The position numbers and the translations under genes are program-made. A DNA stretch of 64,000 nucleotides. Origin: Parendozoicomonas callyspongiae. GTDB lineage: Bacteria; Pseudomonadota; Gammaproteobacteria; Pseudomonadales; Endozoicomonadaceae. The notes beneath the pieces were generated by a model, which saw only the letters and a list, made by a program, of their open reading frames with translations, was not told the origin of the DNA and made no database searches. Within the stretch, counting starts at the first letter, position 1. Each line of letters opens with the position of its first letter. Where the stretch lies: NCBI RefSeq assembly GCF_023502345.1, contig NZ_JAMFLX010000010.1:1-64000 (forward strand), in the 5' to 3' direction. Positions 52,032-59,859 of this stretch are shown piece after piece.

Positions 52032-53384
52032 ATGAATTCATTAGAAGTACGGGCGGCATCATCACTGTCCCTTGTTTTTGCCCTGCGAATGCTGGGTCTC
52101 TTTATGTTACTGCCGGTTCTGGCGGTTTACGCTGATGAGCTGCGCGGTGCAACTCCTGCACTTATCGGTCTGGCTATTGGTGCTTATGGCATCAGCCAGT
52201 CTCTGTTACAAATTCCTGCCGGGCTTCTTTCCGACCGCATTGGTCGTAAGCCAGTTATCATCGGCGGTCTATTAATCTTTGTTGCTGGCAGTCTGCTGGC
52301 GGGTTCCTCGGATACCATAACCAATATTATCGCCGGGCGTTTCCTGCAGGGCGCAGGGGCTATTGCAGCGGCGGTTACCGCCTTGCTGGCTGATCTGACC
52401 CGGGAAGAGAACCGCACCAGAGCCATGGCCATGGTAGGGATAAGCATCGGTCTGTCTTTCTGTGTGGCTATGGTGCTTGGGCCTCTTTTGGTTCAGCAAT
52501 GGGGGCTTGCAGGATTATTCAATATTTCAGCAGTGATGGCCGTTGGTGCTATTGCTCTGGTAGCCTGGGCTATTCCTACCCCTGTAAGACAGAAAGCTAA
52601 CCGGGAAACTGTTGCGACACTGTCACAGTTACGGGAAATTCTCGGGCACAGGCAGCTTCTTCGCCTGAACGCTGGTGTTTTCACTCTTCACTTTGTACTG
52701 ATGCTGCTGTTTATGCAGCTGCCTCTGGCCCTGCAGAACCTGGCTGGTCTACCAAGGGAAGAGCACTGGTGGGTATATCTGGTGACCATGGTGATTTCCT
52801 TCTTTGCCATGGTGCCCTTTATTGTTATTGGCGAGAAGAAGAGAATGATTCGTCCCATTATGATCGGGGTGGTCACACTTCTGTTTATTGCCCAGGGAAT
52901 GATCTGGGCTAACCAGTCTAACCTGGCATGGCTGGTGGGCAGCGTACTGCTGTTCTTTATGGCTTTTAATTATCTGGAAGCCACGATGCCTTCAGTGGTG
53001 AGTCGAATTGCTCCGGCAGGCAGTCGCGGAACAGCCATGGGAGCCTTTGCAACCTGTCAGTTCCTGGGTGCGGGCCTTGGGGGAATAATTGCCGGTCTGG
53101 CTTATCAATTATGGGGCGGGACTGGTATCTTTGTGGTTGGGGCAATTGCGACTGCCATATGGTGGTTATTGTCTGTTACTATGAACAATCCCCCCTATGT
53201 TAGCAGTATCGTGTTAGACCTTTATCCGGTGGTACCTTCTGAGGCTAACCGGATGAGTGATCGTCTGGCAGCGGTGGCAGGCGTTAAGGATGTAACCCTG
53301 ATCGTAGAAGAGCAGACTGCCTATCTGAAAATTGATAAGCAGCAGCTTGATGAACAGCATTTACGCCAGTATGGGGACTGGTAA
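52032..53384 (+). CDS. Major facilitator superfamily drug/sugar efflux transporter
   Basis: The 450-residue product has twelve hydrophobic segments and the MFS motif A GLLSDRIGRKPVI near residue 68 (DRxGRK), as in proton antiporters of the YajR/Bcr group. The last ~65 residues (YPVVPSEANRMSDRLAAVAG, then VTLIVEEQTAYLKI) form a soluble domain resembling the YAM (heavy-metal-associated-like) domain of YajR. The ATG at 52032 (MNSLEVRA) is the start; the earlier frame from 51879 runs through the reductase remnant. A gene of this type lies between uvrA and ssb in Pseudomonas. Confidence 0.88.
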   Translation: MNSLEVRAASSLSLVFALRMLGLFMLLPVLAVYADELRGATPALIGLAIGAYGISQSLLQIPAGLLSDRIGRKPVIIGGLLIFVAGSLLAGSSDTITNIIAGRFLQGAGAIAAAVTALLADLTREENRTRAMAMVGISIGLSFCVAMVLGPLLVQQWGLAGLFNISAVMAVGAIALVAWAIPTPVRQKANRETVATLSQLREILGHRQLLRLNAGVFTLHFVLMLLFMQLPLALQNLAGLPREEHWWVYLVTMVISFFAMVPFIVIGEKKRMIRPIMIGVVTLLFIAQGMIWANQSNLAWLVGSVLLFFMAFNYLEATMPSVVSRIAPAGSRGTAMGAFATCQFLGAGLGGIIAGLAYQLWGGTGIFVVGAIATAIWWLLSVTMNNPPYVSSIVLDLYPVVPSEANRMSDRLAAVAGVKDVTLIVEEQTAYLKIDKQQLDEQHLRQYGDW

Positions 53385-53487
53385 ACAATGAGTCAGATGA
53401 AGGACGAGGAGTTCTCCTTCCTGAACTGGTTGTTATAGAACCGGATGCTTCCGGGACTTTGGATTATCAAAAATATGGGAGAAGCCA

Positions 53488-54120
53488 ATGGCTCGTGGTG
53501 GTGTTAACAAGGTCATACTGGTTGGTAACCTCGGAGGGGATCCGGAAGTTCGTTACACCCCGAACGGCAGTGCGGTCACTAATCTGAGCATTGCGACCAG
53601 TGAATCCTGGCGTGACAAGCAGACTGGTCAGCAGCAGGAACGTACCGAGTGGCACCGTGTAGCCATGTTCGGCAAGCTGGCAGAAATTGCCGGCCAGTAT
53701 CTGCGCAAGGGATCAAAAGTTTATATCGAAGGTAAGCTGCAAACCCGCAAGTGGCAGGATCAGCAGGGCCAGGATCGTTATTCAACAGAAGTCGTTGTTG
53801 ATATTAATGGCCAGATGCAGATGCTGGATGGTCGCCAGGAAGGTGGCAACATGGGATATGGCCAGCCTCAACAGGCGGCAGCTCCTCAGCAACAGGCTCC
53901 ACAGCAGAATCAGGGCTACGGTCAGCCTATGCAACAACAAAAGCCTGCTCAACCGCAGCAGTCTCAAGGATATGGCCAGCCTCAGCAGAACCAGAACCAG
54001 AATCAGGGTTATGGTCAGCCTCAGCGTGCTCAGCAGCAACAGTCGGCTCGCCCTCAACAGCAGCCTCAGCCAGCCCCTGCTGGTGGTTTTGATGATTTCG
54101 ATGATGACATCCCGTTCTAA
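53488..54120 (+). CDS. ssb: Single-stranded DNA-binding protein
   Basis: SSB coats single-stranded DNA in replication and repair. The N-terminal OB domain (residues 1-110; [20 protein letters not shown] and [20 protein letters not shown]) is followed by a glutamine/proline-rich linker of about 85 residues with four GYGQP units, and the acidic tip DDFDDDIPF that recruits repair proteins. At 210 residues it is longer than E. coli SSB (178) through the linker. A 16-codon frame (53388-53438) with the hairpin GAAGGA/TCCTTC lies just upstream. GGAG precedes the ATG. Confidence 0.96.
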   Translation: MARGGVNKVILVGNLGGDPEVRYTPNGSAVTNLSIATSESWRDKQTGQQQERTEWHRVAMFGKLAEIAGQYLRKGSKVYIEGKLQTRKWQDQQGQDRYSTEVVVDINGQMQMLDGRQEGGNMGYGQPQQAAAPQQQAPQQNQGYGQPMQQQKPAQPQQSQGYGQPQQNQNQNQGYGQPQRAQQQQSARPQQQPQPAPAGGFDDFDDDIPF

Positions 54121-54147
54121 TTAAAACGGAATATCATCCTCAAATTC

Positions 54148-54184
54148 AAAGCTCTACCTCTTTCAAGAGGTAGAGCTTTTTTTA
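54148..54184. terminator. Bidirectional terminator between ssb and the rhodanese gene
   Basis: 12-bp stem GCTCTACCTCTT (54151-54162) with AAGAGGTAGAGC (54165-54176), followed by seven T on the plus strand and preceded by A residues, so it can act on both strands. It overlaps the last codons of the convergent rhodanese gene. Confidence 0.88.
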
Positions 54185-54795
54185 TGGCTTTTCTCTGGCG
54201 AAGATGATGCTGTACAGGCAGGTTTAGGTTGCCTGCCATCCCATGGACGGTTTAACCAGGCATTGATGCCGCCTGCATAACGATAGACTTCCTTATAACC
54301 CAATTTGACTGCCCAGGCTGCAGCGCTGTGGCTTCTGTCGCATGCCGTTCTTCCACAATAGAAAACGACAGGGCGTTCTTTGTCGGCTCCCAGCATGCCC
54401 TTGAAGTCCTTAATGGTTTTCCCTTCCATCAACTCAGTATCCCATTCATTCACCGGAGCCGGGCTTCTCGGGAACCAGAATGAAACAGCTCCTTCGATAT
54501 GATGAGCCTCATAGCGCGGCAGAGGTAGTGTATCAACGATAAGGCAGTTTCTTTTTGAGTTGATTAACCCCTCTACACCAGATGTGGTTATTAACCGGTA
54601 CCCTCCCTGGTCGGCAAGCTGGTGGGTTTTTACTATCAGCTGATTAATATCTCTTTCTGAGGGAGAGAGAGTCGATTCTGTTGTACAGCAACCTTGAATA
54701 CAGGCTAAAGCTGATAGCAAAAGGAAAACCTGCCAAAAAGCGTTATTTGATTTGATTCCAACATTGTTGCTTCTGCAGATGCTCATTCCCTCCAT
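54163..54795 (-). CDS. Rhodanese-domain lipoprotein
   Basis: The 210-residue product has an N-terminal hydrophobic stretch ending in a lipobox-like IQGC (Cys near residue 36), so it is probably an envelope lipoprotein. The rhodanese domain covers about 75-195; the active-site loop is CGRTACDRS, giving Cys followed five later by an Asp-Arg pair (C-x5-R). The GGINAW motif closes the domain. Rhodaneses transfer sulfane sulfur; this type may use phosphate-like or thiol acceptors in the periplasm. The C-terminal tail (SSSPEKSHKKSSTS) is disordered. It is convergent with ssb. Confidence 0.78.
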   Translation of the reverse strand: MEGMSICRSNNVGIKSNNAFWQVFLLLSALACIQGCCTTESTLSPSERDINQLIVKTHQLADQGGYRLITTSGVEGLINSKRNCLIVDTLPLPRYEAHHIEGAVSFWFPRSPAPVNEWDTELMEGKTIKDFKGMLGADKERPVVFYCGRTACDRSHSAAAWAVKLGYKEVYRYAGGINAWLNRPWDGRQPKPACTASSSPEKSHKKSSTS

Positions 54796-55001
54796 GAAGA
54801 TCCTCTCAACTTGGCCACTCAGTAGAAAGAGAATCAGGCTAGATCATTTTGCGGGAATTTCTTCTCTCGACTAGGCTATCCGGTGGATGGTGCATGGTAG
54901 CTATGCTGATTGAAGCTATGCCGGTTGGTCATGGCGTGGGAACGGGCGCGGTAAATGACAAGGATAGAGAAGTAGATGATAATTCTGGCTGGAAGTAGTT
55001 C

Positions 55002-58000
55002 ATGTGGCAATCGATCCGCAATAAAGTTGTCCTGTTCACCATCATTCCCATAACGCTTCTCTACAGTGTTATTTTCGCTATACACATAATTGATTCTTTA
55101 AAAGTCTCCAAAAGCAGTGTTGAAGAGTTTATGGAGCAGCAGGCTGGCCATTATGCTGGTCTGCTGGATAATCAGCTTCGCTTTATTGAGTCTTTTGGCG
55201 ATTTTCTTTCCTATAACCTTAAAAATGAAACGCCGGGTTCTGAAGATTTCTTCGAGCTTATAACTGGGTCATTGAAAGATAATCGGGTGCTCCATGCCAT
55301 TCTGGTCGGAGCGTCTGATAAGGGGCTCATTTATCGCTATGAAGATGATAGTCTGCAGAAATATGAGTGGCAGAACTATCAACAGGGGATATTTTCAGAA
55401 AATCAGTGGGGTTGGAGCCTGCCATTTGATGACCCTAAAACAGGGCAGCAGGTTGTTACATACCGTGTGCCAGGCGCAGATAATCTTTTCTTTATCGTTT
55501 TGGTGTCGAGTTTCATCGACCTTTTACAGCAAGATAACCCCAGAAAGCTTCGTTTCGCGATTGTCGACAGGGAAGGTCGTTTTGTACATTCCGATATGCG
55601 TTCAACCAAGCCGGACAAGTCCCTCTATGAAACCGCTGAGCGTATAAACTCAGCATCACTCAAAGAACTTCTGAATGGCCCTGTTCATGATGGCAAAAGA
55701 GGCGTCGCGACAATCTTTTTTCGTGACTGGCCATCATGGTATTTCACCAGTCCGATTACTCAATCTGGCTGGATTTTGCTGACTCATATCCGGGAAACCA
55801 AGGCTTTGGCGTCTGTACGTCAGGCAGCCCTTAACAGTGCTCTAATGCTGTTTGCTGCCCTGTTGGTGGTCAGTGCTGTTCTTCTGAAGATATCCGGCTT
55901 TATTACTCGCCCACTGGTCAGGCTCGCCAGAGCAGTGGATCATCTGGGTGATGGTCACTGGCATTTACCATTTGCTCATAAGTCTGATGATGAAACCGGA
56001 AGATTGGCCAGAAGTATCTCAGCCATGGCTATAAGACTGGAGGAGCGCGATGAAGCGTTACGTGAATTACGGGCCAGCAATATTAGCCGCATTGCCGAAT
56101 GTTTAAGGGGTCATTACTTCTATTACATCCTGGATGACAGAGGAAAGGTGACGTTTGTCAGTTCATCCGTTGCCCAGATTCTCGGTTACTCACCCCAGGA
56201 ATTTATGGAGAAAATTGCTGATATGTTCTCCGGGAAGATGGAGCATCGGGACATCCGGCGGGTTATCAATACAGTCCTTCATGGAGAGCTACAGGACGAA
56301 GCGATTCAGATCGAGTTTCCACATCAAAACGGCAGCGTACGGACTATAGAAATTATCAACGTCCCCGTTATTGAGCCTGGAGGCCGTATCAGCGGAATAG
56401 AAGGCATGGGTCATGATGTCACGGAGTTGATCAGTGACACCAAGAAATTCCGTGGGCTACTGGAATCTGCACCTGATGCCATTGTGATTACGGACAGGGA
56501 TGAGTTGATAACAATGGTCAATGCCAGAACAGAAGACATGTTCGGGTATAAACGGCAGGAGCTTCTCGGAAGGCCTCTTGCCATGCTGGGTAAGAAGCGA
56601 GCAGGGTTTTTATTGCCAAGAGAACGGGACTTTCTTCATGAGGGTTCTACGCAGTTTGGTTTTGAAACTGTGTGCCGACGTCAGGACAGCAGCTGTTTTC
56701 CGGCAGAGGTGACTTCAAATCCTCTTGAAGTTGAGGGGGGAACTCTCATAACCATTGCTGTACGTGATATATCTGATCGCAAAGATACAGAAAAGGATTT
56801 GCGTCTGGCTCGCGACAGGGCAAGGGCTGCTGATCAGGCAAAAAGCCAGTTCCTATCAAATATGAGCCATGAGCTGCGAACGCCGCTTAATGGAATTCTT
56901 GGCCATGTTCAGTTGTTACTTCGAACAGAAATCCTGGGTAAAAGCCAGAGGGATAGTCTGGAGACTGTGGAAGACTGTGGTCAGCATCTGCTTATGATCA
57001 TCAATGATATTCTGGATCTGACAAAAATTGAGACAACTGGTGCGCAGGTTCAGTTCCAGCCTGTTCGGCTTAGGCCGGTGCTGGACAAGGTGTGTCGTAT
57101 GTTACGCCCACGGGCCGAACGAAAAGGACTTTACCTTGCTCTGGAAGTTGATGAAAAGCTGCCTTCAGTGATCCTGATGGATGCCACCAAGCTGAGACAG
57201 GTTCTGATTAACCTGATGGGAAATGCAGTTAAATTCACTAGCCATGGGAAGGTTCAGCTCAAAGTTCTGGCGAATGGTGATCAGGTTGTGTACATCGTCA
57301 GTGATACGGGTATTGGTATAGAGCAGGACGAGCAGGATCGGATATTCGCACCATTCCAGCAAATTGAGTATCCGGATCATCCTGGAGGAACGGGCCTTGG
57401 CCTGGCAATCAGTCAGCGACTTGTGACAGCTCTTGGAGGGGCGCTAAAGGTTGCAAGTTCCCCGGGTTTCGGAAGCCGGTTTTATTTCTCTCTCCCTTTA
57501 CGAAAGGCTGTTCTGAATGAAGATGTTGAGGCCAGTGCTGCAAGCCTTGATGCTCGCTGTATGCGATTGCTGCCAGGGGAAAGTGGCCGGGTTCTTGTTG
57601 CAGATGACAGCCGCATAAACAGGGAAATGCTTGTACGTCTGCTTGAAGATGCAGGTTTTGAAACCCTTGAAGCAGTAAATGGCTTGGATGCTTTGAATTC
57701 TATCCATAAACATCAGCCTGATCTTGTTCTTTTGGACATTCGTATGCCGGTTATGAATGGTATGGAAACTGTCCAGAAACTCAGGCGACAGGGAAACCCT
57801 ATTCCTGTTATTGCAGTCACAGCTAGTGTTGATCCGGCCCAGCGGGAACGCTTCGAGACACTTGGATTCGATGGATATGTAGGGAAGCCATTTCAGGTTG
57901 ATGATCTGTTTCGCAAGATTGAAAGTGTTTTAAATATCCACTTTGTGTGGAAAGAGGGGAAAGGCAGCAAAGATTTTGATTTGCAACTGGGTGATCCCCC

Positions 58001-58247
58001 CCCGCATCTGAAACCGTTGCTTAAGTCGCTCCAGGAAGCTGCAGAGGTAGGAGATATTGACAGAATCAGGCACCTGGCATCAGTACTCCAGGAAGATCCT
58101 GCCTGCGAGCAATTCGTTCCAGCACTGGAAGACTTATGCCGGACATTTGCCTTTGATCGACTGGAACACTTTTGCAGGGGGGCTGTTAAGTTGCCTAAAG
58201 ACTGTGAAATAAGCGACGATACGCAAAAAAAACCAGACAAAGAGTAA
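55002..58247 (+). CDS. Hybrid sensor histidine kinase with extracytoplasmic sensor and receiver
   Basis: The 1,081-residue membrane protein has a TM segment at about residues 9-29, a periplasmic sensor (30-270, Cache-like), a second TM at 277-298, HAMP (299-350), two PAS domains (about 365-475 and 480-590), a HisKA domain with FLSNMSHELRTPLNG (phosphorylated H623), a HATPase_c domain (N741 in NLMGNAVKFT, DTGIGI, GGTGLGLA), and a receiver (865-975) with phospho-acceptor D912 in LLDIRMP and K962 in VGKPF. The last ~100 residues have no clear Hpt motif; the partner is elsewhere. No response-regulator gene adjoins. The 3' end overlaps the convergent Lnt-like gene by 53 nt. Confidence 0.9.
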   Translation: MWQSIRNKVVLFTIIPITLLYSVIFAIHIIDSLKVSKSSVEEFMEQQAGHYAGLLDNQLRFIESFGDFLSYNLKNETPGSEDFFELITGSLKDNRVLHAILVGASDKGLIYRYEDDSLQKYEWQNYQQGIFSENQWGWSLPFDDPKTGQQVVTYRVPGADNLFFIVLVSSFIDLLQQDNPRKLRFAIVDREGRFVHSDMRSTKPDKSLYETAERINSASLKELLNGPVHDGKRGVATIFFRDWPSWYFTSPITQSGWILLTHIRETKALASVRQAALNSALMLFAALLVVSAVLLKISGFITRPLVRLARAVDHLGDGHWHLPFAHKSDDETGRLARSISAMAIRLEERDEALRELRASNISRIAECLRGHYFYYILDDRGKVTFVSSSVAQILGYSPQEFMEKIADMFSGKMEHRDIRRVINTVLHGELQDEAIQIEFPHQNGSVRTIEIINVPVIEPGGRISGIEGMGHDVTELISDTKKFRGLLESAPDAIVITDRDELITMVNARTEDMFGYKRQELLGRPLAMLGKKRAGFLLPRERDFLHEGSTQFGFETVCRRQDSSCFPAEVTSNPLEVEGGTLITIAVRDISDRKDTEKDLRLARDRARAADQAKSQFLSNMSHELRTPLNGILGHVQLLLRTEILGKSQRDSLETVEDCGQHLLMIINDILDLTKIETTGAQVQFQPVRLRPVLDKVCRMLRPRAERKGLYLALEVDEKLPSVILMDATKLRQVLINLMGNAVKFTSHGKVQLKVLANGDQVVYIVSDTGIGIEQDEQDRIFAPFQQIEYPDHPGGTGLGLAISQRLVTALGGALKVASSPGFGSRFYFSLPLRKAVLNEDVEASAASLDARCMRLLPGESGRVLVADDSRINREMLVRLLEDAGFETLEAVNGLDALNSIHKHQPDLVLLDIRMPVMNGMETVQKLRRQGNPIPVIAVTASVDPAQRERFETLGFDGYVGKPFQVDDLFRKIESVLNIHFVWKEGKGSKDFDLQLGDPPPHLKPLLKSLQEAAEVGDIDRIRHLASVLQEDPACEQFVPALEDLCRTFAFDRLEHFCRGAVKLPKDCEISDDTQKKPDKE

Positions 58248-59622
58248 CAACACTAAGTGGTGCATAAGGCCCTAAAAGCATGAAGGGAGTGGGCTTGGTC
58301 ATAGGGGTAATACTACCCGATGCAAAAATGTGTTCCGGATAATACCGGGCTTTGACTTCTCCACGATGGTTAATTTCAGCAGCTACTCCCTTTTCACTGT
58401 AGCGAAGTACGGGACGTCCAGTTTCCAATGCTCTGGATTGGTTGATTCTGAGCAACCTGTCCTGAAGAACTTTACTACTTATGGAGACGTCATAAACAAT
58501 AATGGCTTCTGCCCCTATGACCTTACTCGAAATGAAGTACGGGGTAAGGTCGTCTGAATTTCCGGTGATCATTATTCTGTAAGCATCAACAGCAGGGTGA
58601 CGAAATGTTGAGGGATTATGAACTGGCAAGCCTGCTTTAAAAACATCTGCGGAAGGAATGTGATCATAGGCACAGGTGCATCCATCTCCTTCTCCAAAGG
58701 TACAATAATATGTCGGGCAGTTTTTCTGATCTGACTTAAACCTTGCAAGGAATGCTGTGTTTGAGTAACTATCAAGCTTGGAAAGGTACTTGGGCCAGTT
58801 GCCATTTACATCTCTTGAGAAGGTATTCCCAAAAATAACAAGCTTTGGAGAGACTGTACCCAAGGTTTTATTCAGTGATGATGAAACCTGGTCAGCATCA
58901 ATTCGGGTTTGCATTGCATAGCTGAATGGGCGCTTGTCATAAGAGACAGTCCATTCATGATGGTTACATAGAAAAGGTGTAATAAGAGTAAGAATAAGCG
59001 TGAGTACAAGTGAAATAACATGACGTGGATGCTTTTTGGACAGCTGGTAGAAAAGACTGCTAAGTAGGCTTGCTGCCAGCATTAAAACAAAGCTACCACC
59101 AAATGGACCCATTATTGGAAAAAGACTATCAGATTGAAAACCAATAGTTGAATAGCCAGCAATCAATAGCGGTGGATAGGTTAATGGTATAAGGCTGTAC
59201 AAAACCTCATAAATCACCCACAGGCAAGCAAATAAGATTGAGCTTCCAATTGAAAATCTTGCAAGATTTAAGACCTTACGACAGGTAGGGTAGAATCCCA
59301 GGATCAATATTATTGATAGGATAGGTATAAGAAGCTGCTGTAGGACTATCTCTAAAGTTTCAGCAATACTTTGATGCTGTGGTAAAAGAATTTGGTGACA
59401 CAAGAACCAGAACTGTCCTGTAATTGTATATCCAAAAGCAAACCCAAGAATGGCAATGGCAATGCTACGCATACCATCCAGTTGGGTTCGCGAAAAAAGA
59501 AGAGATGCTCCCAATAGTGATAAAAACGAAATATCTACTGGAGGGAGCCCCAGAGGCAGTAGGATACCGGCAGTTAATGCCAGAGAGAATTCTGTTAACT
59601 TTGGGTAGTTGTTTAAGGGCAT
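58195..59622 (-). CDS. Apolipoprotein N-acyltransferase (Lnt)-like protein without catalytic residues
   Basis: The 475-residue product follows the Lnt layout: about six N-terminal membrane helices starting with ILLPLGLPPVDISFLSLLGA, GYSTIGFQSDSLFPIMGPFG as in the conserved Lnt loop, a nitrilase-like periplasmic domain (230-430), and a final helix. RALETGRPVLRYSEKGVAAE (397-416) is a clear Lnt motif. Yet the catalytic Glu region reads VIFGNTF where Lnt has WPE, the Lys region (about 318-330) lacks the lysine, and the Cys of CYE is replaced by A347 in VDAYRI. So it cannot be an ordinary N-acyltransferase. A real lnt must lie elsewhere. Confidence 0.72.
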   Translation of the reverse strand: MPLNNYPKLTEFSLALTAGILLPLGLPPVDISFLSLLGASLLFSRTQLDGMRSIAIAILGFAFGYTITGQFWFLCHQILLPQHQSIAETLEIVLQQLLIPILSIILILGFYPTCRKVLNLARFSIGSSILFACLWVIYEVLYSLIPLTYPPLLIAGYSTIGFQSDSLFPIMGPFGGSFVLMLAASLLSSLFYQLSKKHPRHVISLVLTLILTLITPFLCNHHEWTVSYDKRPFSYAMQTRIDADQVSSSLNKTLGTVSPKLVIFGNTFSRDVNGNWPKYLSKLDSYSNTAFLARFKSDQKNCPTYYCTFGEGDGCTCAYDHIPSADVFKAGLPVHNPSTFRHPAVDAYRIMITGNSDDLTPYFISSKVIGAEAIIVYDVSISSKVLQDRLLRINQSRALETGRPVLRYSEKGVAAEINHRGEVKARYYPEHIFASGSITPMTKPTPFMLLGPYAPLSVVTLCLVFFAYRRLFHSL

Positions 59623-59763
59623 CGGCTATGAGTTTATATCCATAAAAAACTAATGGTCTTTATGATTTCTTGCGATATGTTCTGAGATGATTTATCCGTC
59701 GTATCGTTATTACGCAATAATTCCATGCCTGATAGAAACAAGGAATATAGTCCAAATGCAGAA

Positions 59764-59807
59764 AACTGTTGAAAAAATTGGGATAAATAGAGCTGTTTTC
59801 AACAGTT
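59764..59807. repeat. 12-bp perfect inverted repeat before the kinase-like gene
   Basis: AACTGTTGAAAA (59764-59775) and TTTTCAACAGTT (59796-59807) are perfect complements separated by 20 nt, in the 234-nt divergent spacer. It may be an operator or RNA hairpin. It has no T run, so it is not a terminator. Confidence 0.65.
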
Positions 59808-59859
59808 ATAACTAAACTGCTATCTCTGTGGTAGATTGCGCGAATTATGAGGGTAGTTG

